From: Acidaminococcaceae bacterium
GTDB taxonomy: Bacteria > Bacillota > Negativicutes > Acidaminococcales > Acidaminococcaceae
Length of the DNA: 64,000 nucleotides
Direction: 5' to 3'
NCBI GenBank assembly: GCA_944390935.1
Contig: CALXRU010000005.1
Location: forward strand, 35,632-99,631
Every line of letters starts with the position of its first letter. Positions within the stretch are counted from its first letter, which is position 1. A program made the position numbers and the translations under genes. Below, piece after piece: positions 20,747 through 30,039 of this stretch. Below the pieces are notes generated by a model. The model was not told the origin of the DNA. It did no database searches and saw only the letters and a list, made by a program, of their open reading frames with translations.

Positions 20747-21247
20747 TTACTTTCTGTAATTAACAATTTCCGGGTTCATGTCGTGGTATTGCAGGCGGTG
20801 TTTGGCTACCTGCTCCCATTCGGTGCCGGGCTTGCCGTAGTTGGCGTAAGGGTCAATGGCCAGGCCGCCGCGCGGAGTGAATTTGCCCCACACTTCAATG
20901 TACTTGGGCTCCATTAGTTTAATCAAGTCTTTCATGATAATGTTTACGCAGTCCTCGTGGAAATCGCCGTGGTTACGGAAGCTGAAAAGATACAGCTTCA
21001 GCGATTTGCTTTCCACCAGTTTCATATCCGGCACATAAGAGATATAAATCGTCGCAAAATCCGGCTGGCCCGTCATCGGGCACAGGCTGGTAAACTCCGG
21101 GCAGTTAAATTTAACAAAATAATCGTTGCCGGGATGCTTGTTGACAAACGCCTCCAGAACCTGCGGCGCGTAATCGGTCGGGTAGTCGGTTTTATGCCCC
21201 AAAAGGCCTACGCCTTGTAATTCTTCTTTGCTTCTTCCTGATGTCAT
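20747..21247 (-). CDS. queF: NADPH-dependent 7-cyano-7-deazaguanine reductase
   Basis: 166 aa unimodular (YkvM-type) QueF of the tunnelling fold. It reduces preQ0 to preQ1, the last free-base step to queuosine. Seen: the catalytic Cys in [15 protein letters not shown], the QueF motif [20 protein letters not shown] and the ending [16 protein letters not shown]. It is last in queC-queT-queF under the preQ1-I riboswitch. Three-base gap to queT. The upstream queD and queE genes are not in this window. Confidence 0.96.
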   Translation of the reverse strand: MTSGRSKEELQGVGLLGHKTDYPTDYAPQVLEAFVNKHPGNDYFVKFNCPEFTSLCPMTGQPDFATIYISYVPDMKLVESKSLKLYLFSFRNHGDFHEDCVNIIMKDLIKLMEPKYIEVWGKFTPRGGLAIDPYANYGKPGTEWEQVAKHRLQYHDMNPEIVNYRK

Positions 21248-21249
21248 GT

Positions 21250-21750
21250 TTATTTCCTTTCTGCCGCAACGCTGACGGCGAACGTTTTTTCAAGCGCGGT
21301 TACCAGCGCCATGCCGGCAAGCCCGCAAACAAACTGCCCCACCACAACGGTGGACGCCAAAAGCCAGTATGGCAATTCCAGAATGATGGAAAGCCACACC
21401 GGCACACCCAGCCCGGGGATGAGCGTTATCGCCAGCAAAATGCACCAGTTACCGCAACCGAAGCGTTTGGCAAGCACGATAACGGATGTTGTTAAAATGC
21501 CGACGATGCCGCCGCCAATCATATCCAAAGGCCCAAGCCCGCCCATAAGTGTATTGCTGATAACATTGGCAACGCCAAACGGCACAATTAAAAACGGAAA
21601 GATAGCGCTTAAACCATACATAGCCGTGGCAATACGCACCTGATACTGCCCGAAGGCAAAAGTCTGCGTGCACATCATTATCACAATGTACAGGGCAATG
21701 GCAATGCCCGCGATAGTCACTTTTTGTGTCTGCGTGTAATTTTTCATCAT
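21250..21750 (-). CDS. queT: QueT-family transporter (ECF substrate-binding subunit for queuosine precursor)
   Basis: 166 aa, five to six membrane segments. The fragment [36 protein letters not shown] and a following [16 protein letters not shown] resemble QueT/DUF988-type S-components of energy-coupling-factor transporters. Between queC and queF and under a preQ1 riboswitch, it most likely imports a queuosine precursor. Start overlaps the queC stop (GAGTAAATGATG); the second ATG (21747) has better spacing from GAGGAG. Confidence in the family is moderate-to-good, substrate is inference. Confidence 0.82.
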   Translation of the reverse strand: MMKNYTQTQKVTIAGIAIALYIVIMMCTQTFAFGQYQVRIATAMYGLSAIFPFLIVPFGVANVISNTLMGGLGPLDMIGGGIVGILTTSVIVLAKRFGCGNWCILLAITLIPGLGVPVWLSIILELPYWLLASTVVVGQFVCGLAGMALVTALEKTFAVSVAAERK

Positions 21751-22431
21751 TTACTCCTCATATTCCAGCGGGTCGCTTGCGCCGTTAGCCGCAAAAGCCG
21801 CTTTTCTGTCGATGCAGGTTCCGCATTTGCCGCACGGTTTTTCACCACCGCAGTAGCAGCTCCATGTAAGTTCATACGGCACACCAAGCTGTAAACCCAG
21901 CGCCACAATATCCTTCTTCGTCATTTTTACAAACGGTGCAACAAGCTGCACTTTGCGCCCGCTGCCGATGTAAATGCCTTCGTTCATCTTGTTGTTAAAG
22001 TCGCTGCTGCAATCGGGGTAAGCGCTGCCCGCAGCGTCATCGGCGTGCGCGCCATAATAAACCACACTGCAATTTTGCGCCAGCGCGATGCTCGCCGCTA
22101 CGCTTAAAAATACGCCGTTTCGGAACGGCACATAAGTTGTTACCGCTTCGCCGTGCCTGTTTTCAAGCTGTTCGGCGTAGGATTTTTGCGGTATTTCTTC
22201 CGTTGACTGCTTTAATAGCGAGCAGTTGCTGAACGCAAACACCGGCGTTAAATCCAGCTTTAAAAGCTGTACGTTGTAATGTGCCACTATCTGTTCTGCC
22301 GCCGCCAGCTCTTTACTGTGCTTCTGCCCATAGTACAGCGCCAACGCCACAACGTCTTTATATTTTTCTTTAGCCAGCGCCAGGCAGGTGCTGCTGTCCA
22401 CTCCGCCGCTTAAAAGTACCAGTGCTTTCAT
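21751..22431 (-). CDS. queC: 7-cyano-7-deazaguanine synthase
   Basis: 226 aa. Makes preQ0 from 7-carboxy-7-deazaguanine, ammonia and ATP. Seen: the PP-loop LLSGGVDSSTCLA at residues 7-19, FRNGVFLSVAASIA, HADDAAGSAYPDC, and the C-terminal zinc site CYCGGEKPCGKCGTC. The open frame extends 23 codons upstream into the riboswitch terminator; ATG 22431 has GGAGG five bases before it. First gene of the que operon. Confidence 0.95.
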   Translation of the reverse strand: MKALVLLSGGVDSSTCLALAKEKYKDVVALALYYGQKHSKELAAAEQIVAHYNVQLLKLDLTPVFAFSNCSLLKQSTEEIPQKSYAEQLENRHGEAVTTYVPFRNGVFLSVAASIALAQNCSVVYYGAHADDAAGSAYPDCSSDFNNKMNEGIYIGSGRKVQLVAPFVKMTKKDIVALGLQLGVPYELTWSCYCGGEKPCGKCGTCIDRKAAFAANGASDPLEYEE

Positions 22432-22442
22432 CATAGCCTCCA

Positions 22443-22476
22443 TAAAATAAAAAATCCGCCTGGCTACAGACGGATT
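22443..22476 (-). terminator. Riboswitch-controlled terminator before queC
   Basis: Minus-strand stem AATCCGTCTG / CAGGCGGATT (22467-22476 with 22453-22462, one G-U pair), loop TAGC, then TTTTATTTTA, ending a few bases before the queC ribosome site. Forms the expression platform of the preQ1 aptamer upstream. Confidence 0.8.
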
Positions 22477-22510
22477 GCATAACAATATAACTGCCGCCAA
22501 GCGGCAATCG

Positions 22511-22553
22511 CCCGTAGTTTTGTTTATAGACTGGATGGTTCCGAACAGTCTGT
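22511..22553 (-). ncRNA. preQ1-I riboswitch aptamer
   Basis: On the minus strand AGACTG...CAGTCT form stem P1, enclosing a C/A-rich loop (GGAACCATC), and are followed by the tail ATAAACAAAACTA; this short aptamer with an A-rich 3' tail that folds back as a pseudoknot is the preQ1 class I plan. It lies about 80 bases before queC with a terminator between, so preQ1 should favour termination. A small TGCCGC/GCGGCA hairpin at about 22492-22506 lies between aptamer and terminator and may be part of the antiterminator switch. Confidence 0.8.
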
Positions 22554-22606
22554 TATTAAGTTACTAATATAGTATAACCAAATTTTGCCGGTTTGGCAAA
22601 TGTTTT

Positions 22607-23242
22607 TTAATCTTCGGTGATTGCTTCGGCAAATTCGTGGGTAATACGTTTCAGCATGCCGCTGGTATCGGTAGTGTCGTAGTTGTCGCGGCTGTCGTTA
22701 ATGGTGTACACAACGCGGCTGCCGTCTGCGGTTTTAACAACAAACTCAATTTCAGCGCGGGCAGTGTAGATTTTTTTGCGCGGATGGTTAACGGTTTCGG
22801 TATCAGGGATAGAAACTTTGGTTACATGGCCTTTGTCGTCAACAACAGAAGTCTGGCGGGTAACGTGGCGGGTTTCGGTGTAAGGTTCCTGCCATTCCCA
22901 CTGGCTGCCCAGCGCATAGACGTTAACAATTATTTTTAATGCTTTAGAAGGGTCAACGGTGGTGCTGCTGACGGTTTCACCTTCGATAGGAGCGGTAAAC
23001 TGCACTTTTTCTTTGGCAAAAGCTTCCATCAAAGCGATTTCAACCTTGCTTTCAGCGCCGTTTTCGGTAACAAAATTATCATAGGTCGGCTGGTGCATGT
23101 TGATGCTTTCAACTTCAACGGCGGTTACTGCGCCAAATTTAAAATCGGGCGCCTGCCATTTAACTTTTTCCGCACCGGCAATCTGCGCGGAGCAGGCAAC
23201 CAGCATTACCATCATGCTTAAAATAACTAAAATTCTTTTCAC
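22607..23242 (-). CDS. Hypothetical lipoprotein
   Basis: 211 aa from GTG 23242 with GGAGG eight bases upstream; the longer ATG frame has no ribosome site. The N-terminus KRILVILSMMVMLVAC ends in a lipobox (LVAC), so it should be a lipid-anchored envelope protein. The mature part is beta-rich and contains a conserved-looking hydrophilic stretch (EWQEPYTETRHVTRQTSVVDDKGHVTKVSIPDTE) and ends in MLKRITHEFAEAI. I do not recognise the family. It sits alone between the que operon and phoR; 133 bp separate it from phoR. Confidence 0.75.
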   Translation of the reverse strand: MKRILVILSMMVMLVACSAQIAGAEKVKWQAPDFKFGAVTAVEVESINMHQPTYDNFVTENGAESKVEIALMEAFAKEKVQFTAPIEGETVSSTTVDPSKALKIIVNVYALGSQWEWQEPYTETRHVTRQTSVVDDKGHVTKVSIPDTETVNHPRKKIYTARAEIEFVVKTADGSRVVYTINDSRDNYDTTDTSGMLKRITHEFAEAITED

Positions 23243-23375
23243 AAAAAATACCTCCATTATTTTAACTACCACAAAATTATATACAACAATGAGTTTAATT
23301 GTCAACCAAAAAGAAAAGCGCCCGGCAAATGCAGGCGCAAATAAAAACAATACTATTTATTGTAAGGGTATTGCG

Positions 23376-25040
23376 TTATTGTTTCTTTTTGGGCAGCACA
23401 ATGGTTATGGTTGTGCCTTTGCCCAGCTCACTCTCCAAATCCACGCGACCCTTGTGGTAAAGCACGCCGTGTTTAACAATGGAAAGCCCAAGGCCCGTGC
23501 CGCCGGTTTCCTTGTTGTGGCTCTTGTCTGCGCGGTAAAAGCGTTCAAAAACACGCTCACGGTCCGCCGCGCCGATTCCGATACCGGTATCACTTACGCT
23601 GACGGTTACTTCGTCCGCGACGTCCGTAACTTTTACGCTGACGCTGCCGTTATCCTTGTTGTACTTAATGGCGTTATCAACAAGGTTGTACACCACTTCG
23701 CTCAAAACGGACTGCACGCCGCAGACAACGGCATTGCTGCCCGCAACATCAAGCGTAATGCCGCGTTTATCAGCCTTGTATTTTAAGCGCGCGGCAATGT
23801 TATGCGCCATGGCGTAAAGGTCAACGTCAACAAAGTCACCGACCGATTTATTTTCATCCAGCCTCGAAAGCTCCATTATCTGCTGAATCAGCTCAATCAT
23901 ATTTTCCGCTTCGGCGTGGATGCGTTCCAGAAAACGCTGCTTGTCCTCGTCCTTAACAAGCCCGTTTTTCATAATTTCCGCATAGCCAAGGATGGATTGC
24001 AACGGTGTTTTCAGTTCGTGCGACACGTTGGCGCTGAACTCGCGGCGCATTTGCTCGGCCGCCATTTTTTCGGTAACGTCGTAAATTAAAATTACGCTGC
24101 CGCTGCCGTTAACACTGCTGCCCGAAAGCTGGTAAAAGCGTTTGTCCCTTTCATAAAGCCCTTCACCCGAACCTGCGGCAGCGACTTTTTGCAAAAGGTC
24201 CTGCACCTCCTGCGCACGGTCAACGGTTAAAATATTTTTGCCGATAACATCTTTAGCGTCAAAGCCAAAAATTTTAGCGGCACTTTCGTTGATGAAAAGC
24301 ACGTTCTGATGACCGTTCAGCAAAACCATGCCCTCGTTCATGTTGTTAGTAATTATGGTAAGTTCTTCCTGCTTGCTGCGCAGCTTGGCAAGGTTTTTGC
24401 TCAGCTGGCGCTTCTGCTTAGCAATACGCGTCAAAAACGGAGCCAGTTCGTCATAAGTGTCGTTGTCCAGCGGCTCGTCAAGGTTTACGTCATCCAGCGG
24501 CTGCACAAGGTTTTTGGTCAGCCTGCGGGCGACTATGCTTGCCAGCACCGCAACAAAAATAACAATGCCCAGCATGAAAGGCGTCATTCCCATTACCGAT
24601 TTATAAATGCTGTCAATGGTTCGTGCCAGACGCAGAATTTTGCCGTCCTCAAGCCTTACGGCATAGTAATAGGTAGTCTGGTCCAGCGTATCGCTGAAGC
24701 GTTCCTCCTCGCCGGAACCGTTGGCAATGGCTTCCATTACTTCCTGGCGCATAGCGTGGTTCTCCAGCGTTTTGGCTTCGGCCTGATTATCAAACAACAC
24801 CGTGCCGTCGCTGTCAATCAGCGTAACGCGCACGTCACCGGTGTTTTCGGCAGCAATTTTATTTAAATAATCATCGCCGCCGCTGGCCAGCCCCATGCTG
24901 ATATAGCGCGCTTCCTGCGACAGTTCTTTTTTTGTTTCGTTAAAAAAGTCCTGCGAAACGACAAATGTAATTAAAAGAGAAGCCAGCAGCACTGCCATTG
25001 CGGCAAGTGCTACCAGCGCACGGAAAATTTTATTTTTCAT
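23376..25040 (-). CDS. phoR: Phosphate regulon sensor histidine kinase PhoR
   Basis: 554 aa. Two membrane helices (about 8-30 and 165-185) flank an extracytoplasmic sensor; a HAMP-like linker, a PAS domain (about 225-320), HisKA with the phospho-acceptor in SANVSHELKTPLQSILGYAE (His near 341), and the HATPase motifs VYNLVDNAIKYN (N box), DTGIGI (G1) and GGTGLGLSIVKH (G2). ATG 25040 is used, overlapping the phoB stop by 11 bases; a GTG three codons upstream is possible. Being last in pst-phoU-phoB-phoR identifies it as the phosphate-starvation sensor. Confidence 0.93.
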   Translation of the reverse strand: MKNKIFRALVALAAMAVLLASLLITFVVSQDFFNETKKELSQEARYISMGLASGGDDYLNKIAAENTGDVRVTLIDSDGTVLFDNQAEAKTLENHAMRQEVMEAIANGSGEEERFSDTLDQTTYYYAVRLEDGKILRLARTIDSIYKSVMGMTPFMLGIVIFVAVLASIVARRLTKNLVQPLDDVNLDEPLDNDTYDELAPFLTRIAKQKRQLSKNLAKLRSKQEELTIITNNMNEGMVLLNGHQNVLFINESAAKIFGFDAKDVIGKNILTVDRAQEVQDLLQKVAAAGSGEGLYERDKRFYQLSGSSVNGSGSVILIYDVTEKMAAEQMRREFSANVSHELKTPLQSILGYAEIMKNGLVKDEDKQRFLERIHAEAENMIELIQQIMELSRLDENKSVGDFVDVDLYAMAHNIAARLKYKADKRGITLDVAGSNAVVCGVQSVLSEVVYNLVDNAIKYNKDNGSVSVKVTDVADEVTVSVSDTGIGIGAADRERVFERFYRADKSHNKETGGTGLGLSIVKHGVLYHKGRVDLESELGKGTTITIVLPKKKQ

Positions 25041-25710
25041 GTTCAGCACCTATGCGGTAGCCAACGCCGCGCACGGTTTCAATCACCGTACCGGCAGAAC
25101 CGAGTTTTTGCCGCAGCGTGCGGATGTGGACATCGACGGTGCGGGTTTCACCGGCAAAATCGTAGCCCCAGATATCGGTCAGGAGCTGTTCACGGGTAAA
25201 TACCTGCCCCGGGCGTTCCATCATTTTGTGCAGCACTTCAAACTCCTTGTAGGTCAGCACAATTTCTTCGCCGTCGACAAAAACCATGTGGCGCGCAATA
25301 TCCATTTTAATCGCGCCTGTGGTTAATTCGTTGGATTTATCTTCTTTGATATAACGGCGCAGCACCGCTTTAACGCGCGATACCATTTCCATCATACCGA
25401 AGGGTTTAGCAATATAATCATCTGCACCGCTATCAAGCCCCATTACCTTGTCGAACTCCGAACCTTTGGCCGTAGCCATAATAACAGGGATGTCCGCAGT
25501 GCGCTTGTCACGGCGCAGACGTTTAAGCACAGCCATGCCGTCGTCACCCGGCAGCATGATGTCAAGGATAATCAGCTGGGGCATAACGGTTTCCAATGCC
25601 TTAAAAAGGTCTTCGCTGGTTTCCAGCCCGATGGCTGGGAACCCCGTAGACTTTAACGTATAAACTTCCAGTTCGCGGATATTAGGATCGTCCTCCACGC
25701 AAAATATCAT
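25030..25710 (-). CDS. phoB: Phosphate regulon response regulator PhoB/PhoP (OmpR family)
   Basis: 226 aa. Receiver domain (1-115) with acidic pocket VEDD, phospho-acceptor Asp50 in LIILDIMLPGDDG, Thr/Lys in MATAKGS, and a C-terminal winged helix with LTYKEFEVLHKMMERPGQVFTREQLLTDIWGYDF and RTVDVHIRTLRQKLG. It should bind Pho boxes such as those before pstS. AGGAGG lies 9 bases before ATG; the gene overlaps phoU by 29 bases and phoR by 11. Confidence 0.95.
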   Translation of the reverse strand: MIFCVEDDPNIRELEVYTLKSTGFPAIGLETSEDLFKALETVMPQLIILDIMLPGDDGMAVLKRLRRDKRTADIPVIMATAKGSEFDKVMGLDSGADDYIAKPFGMMEMVSRVKAVLRRYIKEDKSNELTTGAIKMDIARHMVFVDGEEIVLTYKEFEVLHKMMERPGQVFTREQLLTDIWGYDFAGETRTVDVHIRTLRQKLGSAGTVIETVRGVGYRIGAEHEK

Positions 25711-26362
25711 GTACCTTGTCCTCCTCGAGTGTTCCGGTTATCATAAACAATACCCATTGGGAAATGTTTACGGCATGATCGCCAACTTTTTCAAAATATT
25801 TGGCAATCATCAGGTAATCTATAGCCTGCTCGCCGCTGTCCTGGCTATTGCGGATAATCTGGATAAGCTCGCGCTTTGCCTGGGCGAACAACTCGTCAAC
25901 CTGGTCGTCATCGCGTTCAACTTGCTGCGCCGTGCGGATGTCGTTTTTAACAAAAGCATCCAGCGTGTTGGACACCATCTTTTTAGTTACGGCAGCCATC
26001 TGTTTAAGGATGGAAGTATCGTAATCCATTCTTATGGTATCCTGGCTTAAAATTTCGGCAATATTACCGGCAACCTCGCCGATGCGGCGCATGTCGGTTA
26101 CAATTTTTAAAGCTGAGGAAATCTGGCGCAGGTCGGAAGCAACCGGCTGCTGTTTCAGCAAAAGGTTAATGCAGATATTCTCCAATTCCCTTTCTTTTTC
26201 CTCTGTCTTTTTGCTTAAAATTATAATATCCCTCGATACTTCGTCCGTCGGGTTGTCAAGCGCATTGGCAACTTTTTCCAGAGCGTTTTCGCACAAGGTG
26301 CCCATAACAATAAGCTCGGTGTTGAGCTGCTCCATCTGGGCCATAAATCTGCTTCGTACCAT
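25682..26362 (-). CDS. phoU: Phosphate signalling protein PhoU
   Basis: 226 aa, two three-helix repeats. Seen: the N-terminal [25 protein letters not shown], the metal-associated pattern RDIIILSKKTEEKERELENICINLL, LKIVTDMRRIGEVAGNIAE and the second repeat YFEKVGDHAVNISQWVLF. It restrains PhoR signalling via PstB when phosphate is plentiful (family knowledge). The start overlaps the pstB stop as TGATG, indicating coupling. Confidence 0.95.
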   Translation of the reverse strand: MVRSRFMAQMEQLNTELIVMGTLCENALEKVANALDNPTDEVSRDIIILSKKTEEKERELENICINLLLKQQPVASDLRQISSALKIVTDMRRIGEVAGNIAEILSQDTIRMDYDTSILKQMAAVTKKMVSNTLDAFVKNDIRTAQQVERDDDQVDELFAQAKRELIQIIRNSQDSGEQAIDYLMIAKYFEKVGDHAVNISQWVLFMITGTLEEDKVHDILRGGRS

Positions 26363-27114
26363 CAGCCGAACCTCCCTGTAATGTAATCTTCGGTTTGTTT
26401 TTCTTTAGGATTGCTGAACAATGTTTCGGTATCGTTAAACTCGATAACCTCGCCCAAAAGGAAGAATGCGGTTTTGTCCGAGATACGTACAGCCTGCTGC
26501 ATGTTGTGCGTAACTATAACAATAGTATAATTCTGTTTTAATTCTACCGCAAGGTCTTCAATTTTTAAAGTGGAAATCGGGTCGAGCGCGGAAGTAGGTT
26601 CGTCCATCAACAGCACTTCGGGCTGCACCGCCAGCGCACGCGCGATGCAAAGACGCTGCTGCTGGCCGCCGGAAAAGCCCAGCGCGCTTTTATCAAGGCG
26701 GTCCTTAACTTCGTCCCAGATTGCCGCTTTGCGCAGCGAATCTTCAACGATGTCATCCAGCTTGCTTTTATTGTGGATGCCGTGAGTCCTCGGCCCGAAA
26801 GCGATGTTGTCATAAACACTCATCGGGAAGGGGTTAGGCTTTTGGAACACCATGCCCACGCGTTTGCGCAGCAGGTTTACATCGTCGTTAAGGTAAATAT
26901 CATCGCCGTTTAACAGCACCTTGCCGGTAACGCGGCAGCCTTCAACCAAATCGTTCATGCGGTTCAGGCATCGCAGAAGCGTTGATTTACCGCAGCCGGA
27001 AGGGCCGATGAAGGCAGTGATTTCCTTTTCTTTGATGTGCATGTTAATGTCTTTCAAAGCGTGAAATTCGCTGTAATACAAATCAAGATTTTCTATCGTA
27101 ATTTTATCTTCCAT
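26362..27114 (-). CDS. pstB: Phosphate ABC transporter ATP-binding protein
   Basis: 250 aa. Walker [10 protein letters not shown] (residues 37-45), Q-loop [15 protein letters not shown] typical of PstB, signature [15 protein letters not shown], Walker [14 protein letters not shown]-loop VTHNMQQA. Drives high-affinity phosphate import with PstC and PstA. Two-base gap from pstA. Confidence 0.97.
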   Translation of the reverse strand: MEDKITIENLDLYYSEFHALKDINMHIKEKEITAFIGPSGCGKSTLLRCLNRMNDLVEGCRVTGKVLLNGDDIYLNDDVNLLRKRVGMVFQKPNPFPMSVYDNIAFGPRTHGIHNKSKLDDIVEDSLRKAAIWDEVKDRLDKSALGFSGGQQQRLCIARALAVQPEVLLMDEPTSALDPISTLKIEDLAVELKQNYTIVIVTHNMQQAVRISDKTAFFLLGEVIEFNDTETLFSNPKEKQTEDYITGRFG

Positions 27115-27116
27115 TA

Positions 27117-27971
27117 TTAGTTCCCTTTCATCAATTTACGTGCCATGTAAGAAGAAACAGCGTTGATTGCAATAACAATTACAACTAAGATTACCGCCGT
27201 CGCGTAAGCCTGCTTCATAAATAAGCCTTCGCTGGCAAGTACATACATATGCACCGCTAAAGTACGTCCGGACGAAAATACATCATGCGGCAGCGCGGCA
27301 ACAGTGCCGGAGGTATACATTAAAGCTGCGGTTTCGCCGACGATACGGCCAATGCCGAGGATTACGCCAGCTAAAATGCCGGGGATTGCCGACGGCAGAA
27401 CGATGGCAAACACAGTACGCAGCTTACCGGCGCCCAAACCGTAACTGCCTTCGCGGTAGCTGTCAGGAATAGCCTTTAACGCTTCTTCCGTAGTACGCAT
27501 AATCAGCGGCAGAATCATAATCGCCACCGTACAGGAGCCTGCCAGAAGCGAATAGCTCCATTTTAAATAGGTTACAAAGAACAGCATGCCGAACAGGCCG
27601 TAAACGATGGACGGAATACCGGAAAGCGTATCTGCCGTAACCCTTACCACACCGACGATTTTGTTATCGCGGCTGGCGTATTCAACAAGGTATATCGCTG
27701 CAAAAATGCCCAGCGGCGTCGCAATCGCCAGTGCCAGAAGCACCATGATAACCGTATCGACCAGTGCCGGGAACAGCGAAACGTTTTGCGTGTTATATTC
27801 AAAAGCAAACAAATCAAGGTTGATGTTGGGGATGCCCTGCATTAAAATGTAGCCCAACAAAAATGCCAGCGACATAAAAGTAACCACTGCCGAAACGAAT
27901 ACGCAGACAAGTAAAGCAATGGACACGGGGTCGCGCCCGTACCTGTACAGCGTTTTGCTGAGATTCATCAT
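27117..27971 (-). CDS. pstA: Phosphate ABC transporter permease PstA
   Basis: 284 aa, six membrane helices. Contains the BPD-type EAA loop near [27 protein letters not shown] and the PstA features [15 protein letters not shown] and [17 protein letters not shown]. Overlaps the pstC stop by four bases (ATGA), so the permeases are translated together. Confidence 0.96.
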   Translation of the reverse strand: MMNLSKTLYRYGRDPVSIALLVCVFVSAVVTFMSLAFLLGYILMQGIPNINLDLFAFEYNTQNVSLFPALVDTVIMVLLALAIATPLGIFAAIYLVEYASRDNKIVGVVRVTADTLSGIPSIVYGLFGMLFFVTYLKWSYSLLAGSCTVAIMILPLIMRTTEEALKAIPDSYREGSYGLGAGKLRTVFAIVLPSAIPGILAGVILGIGRIVGETAALMYTSGTVAALPHDVFSSGRTLAVHMYVLASEGLFMKQAYATAVILVVIVIAINAVSSYMARKLMKGN

Positions 27972-28822
27972 TGCTGTACCACCTTACCCTTCAAATACGA
28001 GAACGTTAAATTGATAATAAGAATGAAAACAAACAGCACAACCGCCGTTGCAATCAGCGCGTCGCGGTGCATATCGGCGGCGTATCCCATTTCGATAACG
28101 ATATTGGTCGTCATCGTACGCACACCTTCAAGCAAACCCTGCGGCATACGCGCCTGGTTGCCGGCAACCATAATTACCGCCATGGTTTCGCCAACAGCAC
28201 GGCCAAGTCCGAGAATAATGGCCGCCATGATGCCGGATTTTGCCGCCGGCACGATTGTAAAGAACACGCTGCGCACATGGCCTGCGCCAAGCGCCAGAGC
28301 ACCTTCGTAATAGCTGTTGGGCACTGCCCTTAAAGCCGCTTCGGCAACGCTGATAAGCGTCGGTAAAATCATCATGCCCAGCAGTAAGGAAGCCGTCAGC
28401 ATGCTGCTGCCAGTACCACCTATGTTATCGCGGATGAACGGCACCATTACCACCAAACCGAAGAAGCCGTAAACAACGGAAGGAATACCGGCCAAAAGTT
28501 CAACCGCCGGTTTTAAAAATTTATACATGCTTTCCGGACAGAAACGCGCCATAAACACAGCCGTCAAAATACCAATCGGCACACCGACAACGATTGCTCC
28601 AAGTGTAACGTAAGCACTGCCCAAAATCATCGGCAAAATGCCGTATAAATCGTTGTTAGGGCGCCAGGTCTGCCCAAAGAAAAAGTCTGTTACGCCTATT
28701 TTAAAAATCGTCGGCAGGCCGTTACCGAACAGGAACACGCAAATCATCGCTACAAGGGCGATGGATGCGCAGGCCGCCGCCAAAAAGACAAGGCGCATTA
28801 TTTCCTCTTTACCTTTTTTCAT
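27968..28822 (-). CDS. pstC: Phosphate ABC transporter permease PstC
   Basis: 284 aa, six membrane helices. Seen: PNNDLYGILPMILGSAYVTL, GIPSVVYGFFGLVVMVPFI and the EAA loop AEAALRAVPNSYYEGALALGAGHVRSVFF. Forms the membrane channel with PstA. A 106-bp gap carrying a strong stem-loop separates it from pstS. Confidence 0.96.
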   Translation of the reverse strand: MKKGKEEIMRLVFLAAACASIALVAMICVFLFGNGLPTIFKIGVTDFFFGQTWRPNNDLYGILPMILGSAYVTLGAIVVGVPIGILTAVFMARFCPESMYKFLKPAVELLAGIPSVVYGFFGLVVMVPFIRDNIGGTGSSMLTASLLLGMMILPTLISVAEAALRAVPNSYYEGALALGAGHVRSVFFTIVPAAKSGIMAAIILGLGRAVGETMAVIMVAGNQARMPQGLLEGVRTMTTNIVIEMGYAADMHRDALIATAVVLFVFILIINLTFSYLKGKVVQQ

Positions 28823-28866
28823 AAACCCTCACAATTTCCATCAATTTTAATTTACGCTACTTATAG

Positions 28867-28896
28867 TTAACGGTTGCCCGCTAAGGCAACCGTTAA
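28867..28896 (-). other. Intercistronic stem-loop between pstS and pstC
   Basis: Perfect 12-bp stem TTAACGGTTGCC / GGCAACCGTTAA (28867-28878 with 28885-28896), 6-base loop. On the minus strand no T-run follows, so it is more likely a partial terminator or an mRNA 3'-end stabiliser that raises pstS mRNA over the rest of the operon than a full terminator. Confidence 0.6.
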
Positions 28897-28928
28897 AATT
28901 TGCTGTATATTTTTGTATTAAGCTGTTA

Positions 28929-29816
28929 TTACAGTTTGTTCCATTCGGTTGCTTTACCGGTGAAGATATCTGCAACCTGAGCTTTGGTAAGGTTGTCAAC
29001 TTTGTTTTCTTTGTTAACAACTACTGCAATACCGTCGGTAGCAATTACAGTGTTTTTAACGCCTGCGTCAAGTTCGCTCTGTTTCAGTTCGCGGGAAGCC
29101 ATGCCGATATCGCATACACCGTTGATAGCGGACTGAACGCCGGTGGTGGAGTCGCTCTGCTGAACTTCGATGTTAACATCCGGGTTCAGTTTTACATAAG
29201 CTTCTTTCAGTTTTTCCATAACCGGAGTTACGGAAGAAGAACCTGCAACAACGATTTTGCCGCTCTGTTTGCTGCCTTTGTAAGCTTCAGCTTTGTCACT
29301 GCCGATGTAACCGTTTTCGGAAACAACTTTCTGGCCTTCAGCAGACATGATGAAGGAAATGAAGTCCTGAGCTACTGCACTTACACCGTCTTTGGTAACG
29401 ATGTTGAACGGACGGGCAACTTTGTAAGTGCCGGATTTAATGTTTGCAGCGCTTGCTTCTGCGCCGTCAATTTTCAGTGCTTTAACGGTATCGTTCAAAG
29501 AACCGAGAGAGATATAACCGATAGCGTCTTTGTTGCCTGCAACGGTGGTCATCATAACAGCAGTGCTGTTGGTGATGGAAGCATCCTGAGTTGTCATATC
29601 AACTTTTTTACCGTCGTCGCCTTTCTTTTCAATGCCGAACAGTTCAATAAAAGCGCCGCGGGTGCCGCTGCCGTCTTCACGGGAGATTACAACAATTTTG
29701 CCGCCAGCTGCCGGAGCTGCTGCTTCTTCTTTTTTCTCGCCGCCGCAGCCGGTAAATACAGCTGCACTCATAACTGCCAACATAACGCCTGCAATAAGTT
29801 TTTTGTTCATTTTCAT
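28929..29816 (-). CDS. pstS: Phosphate-binding lipoprotein PstS
   Basis: 295 aa. Signal peptide ending in the lipobox FTGC (Cys24), then an AAPA linker. The PBP-like II fold has phosphate-contacting segments ISREDGSGTRGAF, AGSSSVTPVMEKLKEAY and SDSTTGVQSAINGVCDIGMASRELK. Order of halves in the primary sequence is unusual-looking: the region with SREDGSGTR comes first and the GSSSVTPV region second, a circular permutation relative to classical PstS. It binds phosphate at the outer face of the inner membrane. Start ATG has GGAGG 11 bases upstream. Confidence 0.92.
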   Translation of the reverse strand: MKMNKKLIAGVMLAVMSAAVFTGCGGEKKEEAAAPAAGGKIVVISREDGSGTRGAFIELFGIEKKGDDGKKVDMTTQDASITNSTAVMMTTVAGNKDAIGYISLGSLNDTVKALKIDGAEASAANIKSGTYKVARPFNIVTKDGVSAVAQDFISFIMSAEGQKVVSENGYIGSDKAEAYKGSKQSGKIVVAGSSSVTPVMEKLKEAYVKLNPDVNIEVQQSDSTTGVQSAINGVCDIGMASRELKQSELDAGVKNTVIATDGIAVVVNKENKVDNLTKAQVADIFTGKATEWNKL

Positions 29817-29890
29817 GGTGTAACAAGCCTCCAGAATTTTTGATTTGCTTTTTAACAGGTTTTAATCAATTACCATGGTTAAATAATAGC

Positions 29891-29938
29891 GGCTTAACAT
29901 TAAATCTATTAGCGGGTAAATGTTAAATCTATGTAAAA
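29891..29938 (-). promoter_or_regulatory. Pho-box-like repeats upstream of pstS
   Basis: The plus strand has TTAAATCTAT twice, 23 bp apart (29900-29909 and 29923-29932). On minus, TTTACA-N5-TTAACA type 11-bp-spaced half-sites resemble the TT(A/T)ACA boxes of PhoP/PhoB. They lie 75-120 bp before the pstS ATG. Confidence 0.5.
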
Positions 29939-30039
29939 CGGCTCAAAAATTTCCGGCATTTTATATTAAAAACATTACAGTTTCATTCAATTTTTCATCG
30001 GCTTGCGCCTGACAATGCCGCAGCGGCATCTGCAATCGG

